Shown here: positions 37,563 through 47,737 of the stretch, one piece after another
Layout: every line of letters begins with the position of its first letter
How positions within the stretch are numbered: position 1 is the first letter of the stretch
Origin: Corynebacterium kroppenstedtii DSM 44385
GTDB lineage: Bacteria; Actinomycetota; Actinomycetes; Mycobacteriales; Mycobacteriaceae
Direction: 5' to 3'
NCBI RefSeq assembly: GCF_000023145.1
Contig: NC_012704.1
Span: 1,364,001 to 1,428,000, forward strand
DNA: 64,000 nt
The notes under the pieces: model-generated
Seen by the model: only the letters and a program-made list of their open reading frames with translations
What the model was told of the DNA's origin: nothing
Databases searched by the model: none
Made by a program: the position numbers and the translations under genes

Positions 37563-39179
37563 CTACTTCTTCCGTCGGCCCTGAGAACCTTGCCCGAAGT
37601 CGAGGTTGTTGAGGTCGATATTTTCCATTCCCTTGGGCAGGTTCTGCTGCCCCATCCCGGGCATACCGGGCATTCCACCGCCCATGCCCATCTGTTGCTG
37701 AAGCTGCTGCAGCTGGTCCATGTTCGGCATTCCGCCCCCGCGCTGTGCCGCGGCACGGTTCTTATTCTTGTTCTTGCCCTTCTTCCCCTTCTTGCCCTTG
37801 CGGCCTTTCTTCTGCTTCTTTGTTGCGCTACCCCCGCCCATGCCAAAACGGCTGGTCATTTTGCTCATCATCTTCTTCGCCTCGAAGAAGCGCTCAACCA
37901 GCTGGTTAACATCCTGAACGGTCACACCAGAACCGGCAGCAATACGGCGGCGTCGCGATGCATTCAGTATCTTCGGATCATTGCGCTCAGCGGGAGTCAT
38001 ACCGCGAATAATGGCCTGGATGCGGTCGAGCTGCTTTTCGTCGACCATATCGGCCATTTTGGACATCTCGGAGCCACCCGGAAGCATCTTCAAAATGGCG
38101 CCCATCGGTCCCATGCGACGCACCATCAGCATCTGCTCAAGGAAGTCATCCAGGGTGAGTTCCCCAGAAAACATTTTCGACGCCGACCGCTCAGCTTCTT
38201 GCTGATTAATCTTCTGCTCAGCCTGCTCGATGAGCGTCAGGACATCGCCCATGCCCAGGATCCGGTTGGCCATCCGGTCCGGGTGGAAGACGTCGAAGTC
38301 ATCAAGCTTTTCACCAGTGGAGACGTAGAGAATCGGCTTCCCCGTCACCTCACGGATGGAAAGGGCCGCACCACCTCGAGCGTCGCCATCGAGCTTGGTG
38401 AGAACGACGCCGGTGAAGTCAACGCCTTCTCGGAACGCATCGGCAGTATGAACCGCGTCCTGACCGATCATCGAGTCGATCACGAAGAGGACTTCGTCGG
38501 GGTTGGTGGCGTCGCGAATATCTCGCGCCTGCTTCATGAGGACTTCATCGATACCGAGCCGGCCGGCCGTATCGATGATGACAACGTCGTGTTTCGTGCG
38601 CTGCGCTTCCTCAATACCCGCGGTCGCAACACCGACAGGGTCACCATGCGACTGACCCATTTCATGCTCGACGGTGTCCGTCCGGGTCCCCGGATCCGGC
38701 GCGAAAGTTGGCACGTCAGCACGTTGACCGACGATTTCCAGCTGCTGGACAGCTCCCGGGCGCTGGAGGTCACACGCCACCAACATGGGCGTGTGCCCCT
38801 GCTTCTTCAGGTGGTGCGCTAATTTCCCCGCCAGCGTGGTTTTACCAGCACCCTGCAGACCGGCGAGCATGATCACCGTCGGGGGATTTTTAGCTAACTG
38901 CAGGCGCCGCGTCTCACCACCCAAAATGCCGATGAGCTCTTCATTGACGATCTTGACAACCTGTTGAGCAGGGTTAAGCGCCTCTGACACCTCAGCACCC
39001 GTAGCGCGCGCCTTGATGTTCTTAATGAAGGCGCGGACGACGGGAAGCGACACATCTGCTTCCAGTAAAGCTAAGCGGATCTCGCGCGCCGTGGCGTTAA
39101 TATCTGATTCAGTCAGCCGGCCTTTACCGCGCAAACCTTTGAGCGCTCCGGTCAATCGGTCAGACAGTGACTCAAACAC
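37563..39179 (-). CDS. ffh: Signal recognition particle protein Ffh
   Basis: Binds signal sequences of nascent membrane proteins and 4.5S RNA, and docks with FtsY. NG domain: LAGLQGAGKTTLAGKLAHHLK, VACDLQRPGAVQQL, IIDTAGRLGIDEVLM, LTKLDGDARGGAALS. The Met-rich M domain carries the RNA-binding SRRRRIAAGSGVTVQDVNQL. The C-terminus holds a Lys/Gly stretch and a Met/Gly/Gln-rich tail. 538 residues. Confidence 0.98.
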   Translation of the reverse strand: MFESLSDRLTGALKGLRGKGRLTESDINATAREIRLALLEADVSLPVVRAFIKNIKARATGAEVSEALNPAQQVVKIVNEELIGILGGETRRLQLAKNPPTVIMLAGLQGAGKTTLAGKLAHHLKKQGHTPMLVACDLQRPGAVQQLEIVGQRADVPTFAPDPGTRTDTVEHEMGQSHGDPVGVATAGIEEAQRTKHDVVIIDTAGRLGIDEVLMKQARDIRDATNPDEVLFVIDSMIGQDAVHTADAFREGVDFTGVVLTKLDGDARGGAALSIREVTGKPILYVSTGEKLDDFDVFHPDRMANRILGMGDVLTLIEQAEQKINQQEAERSASKMFSGELTLDDFLEQMLMVRRMGPMGAILKMLPGGSEMSKMADMVDEKQLDRIQAIIRGMTPAERNDPKILNASRRRRIAAGSGVTVQDVNQLVERFFEAKKMMSKMTSRFGMGGGSATKKQKKGRKGKKGKKGKNKNKNRAAAQRGGGMPNMDQLQQLQQQMGMGGGMPGMPGMGQQNLPKGMENIDLNNLDFGQGSQGRRKK

Positions 39180-39301
39180 AGATTCTCCCCTGTTGGGTTG
39201 TCGGCATGAACTCCCCTAGCATACAAGCTCGAGGCTTGCAGTACGGAGCCCACTCGTATCGGATGGGTACTACCTACACACTCGGACCTATGAACGAGGC
39301 C

Positions 39302-41788
39302 CTATTTCTTGTTGTGAGCAAGGGTGGAAAAGGCCTGTTTAATGCAATCCACAAAAATAGGCATTGCCCCATAGTCCGGGTGAATTCCGTCGGATTGCAG
39401 GTCGCCCGTGTGCTTTGCTGCCACATCGGACCAGTCCGCCACAGTCACGTTCGGATATTTCGCCGCTATCTTCTGGTACTCATCCGTCACTTGCGGTTCC
39501 CAGCCAGCACCATACGTGTTGACCAGAACCACGGTCCGACCACGCTGAATCTCGTCGATTTCCTGCTCAACAGCCTGGGGATCGCGAACACCCCAGTTTG
39601 TTCCCAGCGCAATAACGACGGCGCGGCGGATCTTCCCCTGGCGCTCCATGTCTTGCATGATCGGAATAGCTTGCTCCCACGCACGCTCCGACTGCGCAAC
39701 GATATCCACGCCCGGATAGTCCTTGACAATCTCCGGGGCCGTCGTGACCAGCATGGAATCACCGAACATCGTCGTGTCCTTGCCCTCCGGCGGGGTGTAG
39801 TCCACTGTGTCCGAGCGATCTGTCCCCTGCCCGCCCGTCGCGCCAGCACCATCTCCCGCAGAGGAACCGTCGCCAGTATTGACAAGGTGTTCGTTTTCGG
39901 TGATTTTCTGCTCGACGAGTGTTTTGTCCGGCGCAGTCGAGGCCACAGATACTGTGCATGCCGCGAGCGCGACGGGAACAATCAGGGTTGCCACAGCGGC
40001 CGGTGTTAAGCGAACACGCCGTGATTTCGTGGGTGCCCGACGTGACGACGTCCGACGACCGTCGTTGTGCGTATCCGGGCGTTTAACGAAGAGCCCGCAA
40101 AAAGCTGCCCACGCGCCACGGAACCCTAAACGCCTGATCGGAGTTTCCAGATAGCGCAGGGAAATCTCACACACGATGAACGTGACGACGACGGCACCCA
40201 ACCGCACAGCCCACGACGCTGCGCTGTTGTCCGGTGTCGGGATGACGATTTGCGCGAGGATGATCAGCGGCCAGTGCCAGAGATAGACCGCGTAGGACCG
40301 ATCGCCGAGCCACGACGCGGGGCCGGATGACATCAGCTGGACTAACCCACCACGTTTCACCAGGAAGCTGGCGATCATGATCGCGGTCAGGACGTTCGCC
40401 ACGGCAATGCCGCCGTGGAACGCCTCAGTTGAACCGTCGCCAATGATGATCATGAGAACGATCAATCCGGCGCAGGAGAGCCAGCCGAGGATCGGCCCCA
40501 CCGCAGACCAGAACCGTGTTGTGATGAAGCCGCCGTCGGCACGCGATGCCTCGAAGGCTAGGGCCGCGCCGATCATAAGCCCGAAGAGGTGCGTGTCTGT
40601 TCCGTAATACACGCGCGTCGATGAATCGGGGCTGAAGAGAACTGCCATGCCAACGGCGGACGCGGCGGCGACGATGAGCAGGGAGAATGAGACCCGACGT
40701 CGGGCAAACTGTCGTCGAGCTATCCAGACGAATACCCAGGGCCACAACAGATAGAACTGCTCTTCCACCGCCAGCGACCAGAAATTCATGAACAGCTGTG
40801 GGACGTTGCGGGTGAAGTAGGACGACCCGGCGGCGATTTCGACCCAGTTGTAGGAGAAGGTCAAGACCCCGATTATCTGCGGAGCAATGCGTACCAACAG
40901 GTCCTGGGCTTGTTCGGCCCAGCGCGTGCACAGCCAGGTCAGCGGGACCACGATGATAATGAGGCTGACCAGCGCCGGGATGAGCCTGCGTGCACGTCGA
41001 ATCCAGAAATTAGCCAAATTCGAGTGACCTGTTTTGTGGCGTTCGCGGATTAAGAGCGTCGTGATCAAGAACCCTGATACGACGAAGAAGACGTCGACGC
41101 CCATGAACCCGCCGGGCAGCAGATCGGGATCGAGGTGGAAGAGGAGGACCGACAGAATTGCGATAGCACGGAGGCCATCCAGCCCCAAGATCCGGCCACC
41201 GGGAAGTGTGGGTGACACGCGGGTGGGCTGAGCTTTCGCGCGACGCCGGGTGCCCTGGTGTGAGCGTGGTGCGCGCGTGGGTTGCGGCGCGTGTGAGGGC
41301 CGCTGAGCTTGTGACGTCGGCCGGGCACGATGGCCGGCCGAGGTGGAAGCCCTGTCTACTCGGTTGTAGTGAGTTTCCCGGGTGGCGCCGGCAACGCGAT
41401 CTGACGATGGTTCACGGGTGAGGAAATCTGCTTCGGGACGACGTCGGCGGGCCTCTGCCAGCGCTTCTGCCCGAATGGAATAAAAATTGTCGCTGGGTAA
41501 GCGGCGCCCGTTGCGGTCTAAACGTCCCCGCGTGTATCGCTGCGGGTACTCTGTCCCCCGGTTCTGACGGGGATATGACTGACGGGGTTGTGCAATGTGG
41601 GGAGGTCGTGCTTGTTGCTCACGAGAGTGACGACTGTGGGTCGTCGACGCGCTCTCCGGCCCCTGGTTGGTACGGCGATCATGACGACCATCGGAGGGCG
41701 ACCATGTGACACGGGCCTCGCGCCCCGACTGTCGGCTATCACGACGGTGGTGTGCCACAAAAACCACCTTTCTGGAAAATCTCCACAC
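39302..41788 (-). CDS. Membrane acyltransferase-3 protein with SGNH domain
   Basis: OafA/YrhL-type protein that moves acyl groups across the membrane to an extracytoplasmic acceptor. Three parts: a basic, Arg/Ser/Pro-rich cytosolic head (about residues 1-205), an acyltransferase-3 domain with ten or so helices starting at GLDGLRAIAILSVLLFH, and an exported SGNH hydrolase-like domain (from about 660) with MFGDSML and GIHPDYG near the end (Asp/His). The acceptor is unknown; glycolipids or cell-wall glycans are likely candidates. Monocistronic, between ffh and glnD. Confidence 0.88.
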   Translation of the reverse strand: MWRFSRKVVFVAHHRRDSRQSGREARVTWSPSDGRHDRRTNQGPESASTTHSRHSREQQARPPHIAQPRQSYPRQNRGTEYPQRYTRGRLDRNGRRLPSDNFYSIRAEALAEARRRRPEADFLTREPSSDRVAGATRETHYNRVDRASTSAGHRARPTSQAQRPSHAPQPTRAPRSHQGTRRRAKAQPTRVSPTLPGGRILGLDGLRAIAILSVLLFHLDPDLLPGGFMGVDVFFVVSGFLITTLLIRERHKTGHSNLANFWIRRARRLIPALVSLIIIVVPLTWLCTRWAEQAQDLLVRIAPQIIGVLTFSYNWVEIAAGSSYFTRNVPQLFMNFWSLAVEEQFYLLWPWVFVWIARRQFARRRVSFSLLIVAAASAVGMAVLFSPDSSTRVYYGTDTHLFGLMIGAALAFEASRADGGFITTRFWSAVGPILGWLSCAGLIVLMIIIGDGSTEAFHGGIAVANVLTAIMIASFLVKRGGLVQLMSSGPASWLGDRSYAVYLWHWPLIILAQIVIPTPDNSAASWAVRLGAVVVTFIVCEISLRYLETPIRRLGFRGAWAAFCGLFVKRPDTHNDGRRTSSRRAPTKSRRVRLTPAAVATLIVPVALAACTVSVASTAPDKTLVEQKITENEHLVNTGDGSSAGDGAGATGGQGTDRSDTVDYTPPEGKDTTMFGDSMLVTTAPEIVKDYPGVDIVAQSERAWEQAIPIMQDMERQGKIRRAVVIALGTNWGVRDPQAVEQEIDEIQRGRTVVLVNTYGAGWEPQVTDEYQKIAAKYPNVTVADWSDVAAKHTGDLQSDGIHPDYGAMPIFVDCIKQAFSTLAHNKK

Positions 41789-42054
41789 AAAGCATAGCGG
41801 AAATAAAACTTTACTGGAGAAATGCTGAAAAAGCGTGACAACTATCGCGTGTCCATCACTAAAACTAATTATTTTAGGTAAATAACGTACCTGACTAGCA
41901 ATGGCAATGACACAAAAATCGGAACAATCCCGCGATCGGACGGCGGCACAGACCCGGCTGCACGGTGCTTACTGATAACGATGCTCTACCGAGCCCACCG
42001 ATCACGCCCTTTACCGTCGCGGGCAACCACTACCCCGCCCCGGGTTCCGATGCG

Positions 42055-44286
42055 TTAATCACCGAGGGCGTGCCTAATCCGCATGACCGCAGCGTCCTTC
42101 TCTTTACGAGTCAGCCCCGGCTTCACACCAAACTGATCGACGACCGTATCGGCAAACGTCGAGACCGTTGCCCAACGAAGCTCCGGAAGAGCACCAATCA
42201 CCGCAGCCAACACACCTAAACGATCCCGGGCGCGAACCTCGAGAATATCGCCATTCCACACCAGTTCAGCATCATCTTTGGTGAAAGGAAGACGCGTTTG
42301 TCGGGACTTCTGTTGCGCATAAAGCGACTGAAGAACGGAGTTATCGGGCTTGCCCTCATGCACCGGATGCAGGGCAAACATCGCAACGGTCTGGGTCAGC
42401 CCCTTGTCGGTGGGCTCATCACACATAATTCGGGCCTGCAGGATGTGCCACTTGCGGTCGAGCATCAGGTTGATCACGCGCTGAAGCGCCGACGGGTCAT
42501 CGTCGTCAAGGATTAAGCGCCAAAAGTGCTTGTCGTCCTGCATTTCGACCGGGGCAGAAGTCTCCTTCAGGTCAACGACGTCGGCCGCGAAGTCAGGGTG
42601 CTGCACGGGTGCAATCCGCATCTGCGACCGAGCCAAGCGGGCGAGGCGTCGGACAGAAGCGGCAGCTCGCGGGGTCCACACGGTGGGACCAGTCCCCTGG
42701 GCATCGCACGCGGTGAGCACCTCGAGAAGATCGAGAACCAATGGGATGCTATCGACGCAATCGACCAGCTCACGCGCGGTCTCCGGATCATTGGGATCCC
42801 GGTTCAGCGCAAGCCGCATGAGATCCGTGTGGTGGGCAACCAAGACTTCTAGCACGCGAGCATCAGCGGGATTGAGGCCCATGCGCCGGGCAGCATCTTT
42901 GACCATTCGAGCACCGACCACGCTGTGGTCCTCGGGCTGATCCTCGTCCCCCGTCTGCTTGCCCAGATCGTGATACAAAGCAGCAAGCAGGAGCAGATCG
43001 GGGCGGGGCACATGAATCGTGTTCTCCGCCGCTTGCTTCACCACCGCGAGCGCGTGCTTATCCAAGGTCAACACGTGGGTCCGTTCCCGCGGCATGACTC
43101 CACGAATACGGCGCCACCCTGGCACAATGGGCTCCCAAAGATCGTGCCGATCCATAGCCTCGACGACGTCATTCGTTCGATCCCCGCCCGCAAGGACCGC
43201 GCAAAAATCAGACAGTGCCGACGACGGCCAGGGCTCGGGCAACCGCGGGCAGGATTCCAGGCGCGTCCATACGGCTTCACCGACGGGGAGAACAGTTCGC
43301 GCGGCGGTAGCTGCGACGCGTAGAGGAAGGCCGGGATCATCCATCTTCACCGAGCGAGCTAAAGCGATCTGCCCATTATGATCCACCACGCCTTCGTCGA
43401 GAGGACGACGGATGGGGCGACGAAGGGCCGTGCGTGACGGTAGCGCCGCGCGTGCCGTCGAAAAGCCAATAGTCAATGCGGCGTCGATGTTTCGTGCCGC
43501 GGCGGCGACCTCTTCGGATAACGCGTAGCGGTCACCGCGCCCCATGGCGACGGCGATATCCGCGGCAAACTCGGGATCCAGAATGTCGCGAGCACGACGG
43601 ACAGAATCATGCAACAGTGTGCGTACGTCTAATAACAGCTGGTAGTCCGTATCGGACACGGTGGCATTGGCCACTTGCGCGAGGGCGAGCGCTCGCAACA
43701 GCTGCGCGTCACGAAGCCCGCCGCGGCCGTGCTTGAGATCTGGCCGGGTCATCGCGACAACCGACCCGGAGCGGTGCCACCGCGAGGCTGCGGAGGCAAC
43801 CAAAGAGTCGAAGCGTTGAGGGATGGAGGACCGCCAATCCGCCATGATTTTCGCCCTGGCGGAGCTGGCGAGTTCTTCGTCGCCGGTGACGAAACGAAGG
43901 TCCACTAACGAGAGTGCGGCGGTCATGTCCGCGGATGCCGTCGAGATCATGCCCGACACGGTCCGCACGGAATGATCGAGCGGAATGTTGCGATCCCACA
44001 GCGGGTACCAGACCGACTCCGCGACCGAGGCCACCACATCCGATTTGATGCCATCCGCGTGGAGCAGCGTCACATCGAGATCGGAATAGTGAGTCATTTC
44101 GCGACGGGCAAAAGACCCCGTTCCACACAGCGCGAAACCATCCGGCAAGTCGCACTGACTGAGCATCTCCTCATACGAGGCTGTGACTGCCTTGCGAACC
44201 GACGCCGGCGACGACGGAAGGCCGTCTGAATTACGCGCAGCTGAGTTATCCCCGGCCAATCGCTGTCCTCTACTTGTTACGCCCAC
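42055..44286 (-). CDS. glnD: PII nucleotidylyltransferase GlnD
   Basis: Modifies GlnK in response to nitrogen status; in corynebacteria it adenylylates rather than uridylylates (known). Order: nucleotidyltransferase with GTGSFARREMTHYSDLDVTLL, an HD domain (ALYHDLGKQTGDEDQPEDHSVVGARM, in parts) for demodification, and a C-terminal ACT domain (DILEVRARDRLGVLAAVIGALPEL, in parts). 743 residues. Starts three bases after glnK; third gene of amtB-glnK-glnD. Confidence 0.95.
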   Translation of the reverse strand: MGVTSRGQRLAGDNSAARNSDGLPSSPASVRKAVTASYEEMLSQCDLPDGFALCGTGSFARREMTHYSDLDVTLLHADGIKSDVVASVAESVWYPLWDRNIPLDHSVRTVSGMISTASADMTAALSLVDLRFVTGDEELASSARAKIMADWRSSIPQRFDSLVASAASRWHRSGSVVAMTRPDLKHGRGGLRDAQLLRALALAQVANATVSDTDYQLLLDVRTLLHDSVRRARDILDPEFAADIAVAMGRGDRYALSEEVAAAARNIDAALTIGFSTARAALPSRTALRRPIRRPLDEGVVDHNGQIALARSVKMDDPGLPLRVAATAARTVLPVGEAVWTRLESCPRLPEPWPSSALSDFCAVLAGGDRTNDVVEAMDRHDLWEPIVPGWRRIRGVMPRERTHVLTLDKHALAVVKQAAENTIHVPRPDLLLLAALYHDLGKQTGDEDQPEDHSVVGARMVKDAARRMGLNPADARVLEVLVAHHTDLMRLALNRDPNDPETARELVDCVDSIPLVLDLLEVLTACDAQGTGPTVWTPRAAASVRRLARLARSQMRIAPVQHPDFAADVVDLKETSAPVEMQDDKHFWRLILDDDDPSALQRVINLMLDRKWHILQARIMCDEPTDKGLTQTVAMFALHPVHEGKPDNSVLQSLYAQQKSRQTRLPFTKDDAELVWNGDILEVRARDRLGVLAAVIGALPELRWATVSTFADTVVDQFGVKPGLTRKEKDAAVMRIRHALGD

Positions 44287-44289
44287 TTG

Positions 44290-44673
<384 letters not shown>

Positions 44674-44728
44674 TTAAATCTGTTTCTTGTGCCCATACAC
44701 CGTACGCCATTCGCCGGATCAACAACGC

Positions 44729-46087
44729 CTATCGAATGTCCATCCCGACGAAGTCATACGCGGTCTCGCTGTGCATGGCGAAGTCAATTCCGCCTCGTTC
44801 AGCGGAATCGTCGATACGCCACCCCATCGCAGCAGAGAGAATCGTTCCGATGATTGTGGTGATGATCGCCGTGAACACCATCGCGACAACCGCGATAACC
44901 ACCTGAATGATGAATAGTCGGAAGCCATCTGCACCGCCGCCGGTCAACAGCCCGGCGTGGTCTTTCGCTAGCAGACCGACGCCGATCGTTCCCCAAATAC
45001 CCGACAGGAGGTGAACACCGACGACGTCTAAGGAATCGTCAAACTTGAGTTTGTACTTGAGGCCGACGCCGTAAGCTGACACCACGCCAGCGACAGCGCC
45101 GAGGATGATCGACGTCACAGGTGTCAAGTTTCCACACGCCGGGGTGATAGCAACCAGACCAGCAACGACGCCGGAAGCCGCACCCAAGGAGGTGGCGTGC
45201 CCGTCTCGTATGCGCTCGACGGCTAGCCAGGCCATCATGGCAGCGCAGGCCGCAACCGTCGTGTTGACCCAGGCCAGAGCAGCATTGCCGTCGGCGGCGA
45301 AGGCGGAACCGGCGTTAAAGCCGAACCAGCCGAACCACAGGAACGTCGTACCGATCATGGTGAGGGGAAGGTTGTGAGGGCGCTGAGGGGCTTTCAAGAA
45401 GTCACGCGATTTGCCGACGATGAGGGCCAAGACGAGGCCTGCAACACCGGCGTTGATGTGGACCACTGTTCCACCTGCGAAGTCGATAGGGGCGATTTTC
45501 GCGACTTTTTCGCCGTCGTCCATCGTCGTCCCGAATAACCATGCAGCAATGCTGTGTTCGGAATCGGACAGCAAGCCGCCGCCCCACACCATGTGGGCCA
45601 AGGGGAAGAACGCGAAAGTAACCCACAGCACCGAAAACACGAGCCAGGTGGAGAATTTCACACGGTTGGCAAGCGAACCAGAGATGAGCGCTACCGTGAT
45701 CACCGCGAAGGTCAGCTGGAACGCGACGTCGATAATTTCGGGGTACCCATTGCTACCCGTGGGGAATGTTCCGTCGTCGGACGGGAGAATTCCTCGCAAT
45801 CCGAAGTTGGTGAAGGGGTTGGCGAAGATGCCGCCGATGTCGCCGCTGGAATACGACATCGAGTATCCCCACAGCACATAAATAACTCCGATTGCCCCGA
45901 GAGCCCCGAATGACATCATCATCATGTTGAGGGTGGACTTTTGACGTGACATTCCGCCATAGAAAAAGGCGACGGCTGGCGTCATTAACAACACCAGGGA
46001 CGCGCTAATGAGCATCCACGCGGAATTGCCAGCCGTCACACCATTCTCCGTTGCCGAAGCGGCAAGAACTACTTGGTCGACGAGCAC
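44729..46087 (-). CDS. amtB: Ammonium transporter AmtB
   Basis: Trimeric ammonium channel with about 11 membrane helices. Family blocks seen: MTPAVAFFYGGMSRQKSTLNMMMMSF, FAGGTVVHINAGVAGLVLALIVG, LWFGWFGFNAGSA, and HLLSGIWGTIGVGLLA with the pore His (each read in parts). The GTG start has AGGAG upstream. First gene of amtB-glnK-glnD; no AmtR box was recognised upstream. Confidence 0.96.
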   Translation of the reverse strand: MLVDQVVLAASATENGVTAGNSAWMLISASLVLLMTPAVAFFYGGMSRQKSTLNMMMMSFGALGAIGVIYVLWGYSMSYSSGDIGGIFANPFTNFGLRGILPSDDGTFPTGSNGYPEIIDVAFQLTFAVITVALISGSLANRVKFSTWLVFSVLWVTFAFFPLAHMVWGGGLLSDSEHSIAAWLFGTTMDDGEKVAKIAPIDFAGGTVVHINAGVAGLVLALIVGKSRDFLKAPQRPHNLPLTMIGTTFLWFGWFGFNAGSAFAADGNAALAWVNTTVAACAAMMAWLAVERIRDGHATSLGAASGVVAGLVAITPACGNLTPVTSIILGAVAGVVSAYGVGLKYKLKFDDSLDVVGVHLLSGIWGTIGVGLLAKDHAGLLTGGGADGFRLFIIQVVIAVVAMVFTAIITTIIGTILSAAMGWRIDDSAERGGIDFAMHSETAYDFVGMDIR

Positions 46088-46480
46088 ACGAGACTCCTCT
46101 CGCAGGTCTCCGCGCAGGGGCTAGCAGCGCAAATGGGACATATTCTCGTGCGTCGGCGCCTCAAGCGGGAAGCCTGATTGTGGGCAGATAATTATTCGGG
46201 GCATTCACGCTCGGCACGTCGACAGTGATTGTGAGTTTTCACTCCACGGGCAAGGAGGTGATGCCTACAGGAAAAGCATGGTTATCTCGTGTTTCCGACG
46301 TCGCAGTATGACGTTTCATTCGTGTGAAATAAAACCCATATTGTTTCGCTTTTGTTACGAGGAAGATGTTCGCTGGAGTATGCAGTGGGGATTTTTCACG
46401 CAATACGACAGGGACGCGTTAGAACAGTGCGACGGAATAACAGTGCAGCGTGATTTCGGGGTTACGTGATGGCATACGCG
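46088..46480. other. Intergenic region upstream of amtB
   Basis: About 390 bases between the SGNH esterase terminator and amtB, presumably the amtB promoter and leader. On the plus strand it holds AAGGAGGTGATG at 46252-46263, an almost complete match to the anti-Shine-Dalgarno, followed by tiny frames (16 codons from 46261; 63 codons from 46278) with no family resemblance. I do not call a gene. Confidence 0.5.
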
Positions 46481-46507
46481 AAAACCCCAGGTGATGAACC
46501 CGGGGTT
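46481..46507 (-). terminator. Rho-independent terminator after the SGNH esterase gene
   Basis: On the minus strand AACCCCGGG pairs with CCTGGGGTT (one mismatch) around a 7-base loop and is followed by a T-run. Confidence 0.65.
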
Positions 46508-46642
46508 ACCTTTAGCGCGCCAGCTTGTTAGGGCTATAGCTTAGAGCCTGAAGCTTAGAGCCTGGCCGTAATTTGCTGCGCCATGTTATCTACACCTTGG
46601 TAGGTCATGTGCATGGACATTGCAGCGTTGTTGCCGTTGGTT

Positions 46643-47458
46643 TCAATCAGACCTGAAACCCAGTTTTCCCGACTGTGGGGCACACGTACTGTGCCCCACA
46701 GTCGATTCGGCCATATCAAGGTAAGTGCCACCGTTACGCTCTGCAGCCGACGACTGCTGGCGCTTAATAATGTTGAAAGCGTTCTGGAACCCGAAGCCAG
46801 GAGTGTTGAACGGGCGAGCATCGCCAGCTTGAATCCAGCACATCATATTCGGATCGTCAGGCGCAGTGAGCTGGGGGTAGGACAAGAAGATCAGCTTGGC
46901 GTTCGGAGCAGCTTCACGGATGCGATGCGCAGCCTTGTCCAGCTCGGCGCCAGCCTCAGCCTCGTGAGCAGGATCCTCAGGGGTGAAGCTCCACGCGTAC
47001 CCGGTCTTATAGAAGTCATTGATACCGATCAGAATCGGAACAGCCTGGGTATTCGGGTTCAATGCTCCGCTATCGATCGCCTTGGTCACCAAGGTATCAA
47101 GACGGTTGGGGTTCAAGTTAGTTTGAGTCGGTGCAGCGGCCAACGTCGCGCCTGAACATGCGTAGTTCTCAACTTTTCGGCCCGAAATAGACTGCAGAAC
47201 AGAGCCGACATCGTGCTGGTCGATGGGGCAGCCGGAAGCAGCTGAACCCGTGACAGGAGCGAACCGGGGAGCGACAGGAATAGCTGCTTGAATGTGGTCA
47301 TTGAGGAGAGCCAGCTGGTTTGGGGTGGCCATGTACGAATCACCCAACAGCACGATATTGGAGTCTCCCTCAGCTTCGGCTGGGTGAGCAGCTACGGCTG
47401 CACCGGCACCAACAGCAAGAACACCGATGAGGGCAGAGAGCTTTTTAGCTAAGGACAT
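46643..47458 (-). CDS. Secreted SGNH esterase, C-terminus lost by frame break
   Basis: Exported GDSL/SGNH hydrolase. A signal peptide (MSLAKKLSALIGVLAVGAG onward, ending near AEA) is followed by block I IVLLGDSYMA (Ser) and GINDFYKTG (block III). The frame stops at 46643 after VGHSTCAPQSGKLGFRSD. The true C-terminus, NWVSGLIETNGNNAAMSMHMTYQGVDNMA (in parts) with the expected block V His (SMHM), is in the +1 frame and runs to a stop at 46555. A joined protein would have about 300 residues. The break coincides with a perfect 15-base hairpin. It may be a broken gene, phase variation or an assembly error. Confidence 0.82.
   Translation of the reverse strand: MSLAKKLSALIGVLAVGAGAAVAAHPAEAEGDSNIVLLGDSYMATPNQLALLNDHIQAAIPVAPRFAPVTGSAASGCPIDQHDVGSVLQSISGRKVENYACSGATLAAAPTQTNLNPNRLDTLVTKAIDSGALNPNTQAVPILIGINDFYKTGYAWSFTPEDPAHEAEAGAELDKAAHRIREAAPNAKLIFLSYPQLTAPDDPNMMCWIQAGDARPFNTPGFGFQNAFNIIKRQQSSAAERNGGTYLDMAESTVGHSTCAPQSGKLGFRSD
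46670..46704. repeat. Perfect 15-base inverted repeat inside the esterase gene
   Basis: CGACTGTGGGGCACA (46670-46684) is exactly complementary to TGTGCCCCACAGTCG (46690-46704) with a 5-base loop. It covers the codons for STVGHSTCAPQS, where the reading frame shifts. The arms contain GGGG/CCCC runs. Confidence 0.9.
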
Positions 47459-47737
47459 TTCACTTCTCTTCTTTTTACGGGCGGGGGAGTTTCCATGTGC
47501 CAACGCAGTTCGCTACACGGCGGTGGAACTGGCCTAACACACAGAAAGGCGCCCTGGTTCAGGTGCCGCACTAGTCCGCACGGCCCACTACACAACGGCC
47601 TACAAAGTGTTTCGTTGGAACACGATATATTATTTCATCTGAAAAGCATAGGTTGCAGAATGAGCTTTTCACGCTGACCTATTCGGGTGCTGACGCGACC
47701 GGTAGACGCACAATCATCACCGGCCACGGCCATATTC

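Noticed and set aside
41876..41892. AGGTA-N7-TACCT inverted repeat upstream of the acyltransferase, DtxR-like at first sight
   Set aside because: The half-sites are two bases too far apart for DtxR and the arms are only 5 bases.
46231..46245. GlxR/CRP-like TGTGA...TCAC
   Set aside because: The spacer is 4 instead of 6 bases and the second half is incomplete.
46088..46260. AmtR binding site upstream of amtB
   Set aside because: No CTATAG-type pair at the right spacing was found by eye. A diverged box cannot be excluded.
46664..46670. GGGAAAA, a classic -1 slippery heptamer in the SGNH esterase
   Set aside because: A -1 shift there meets a TGA within a few codons; the intact C-terminus needs a +1 shift.
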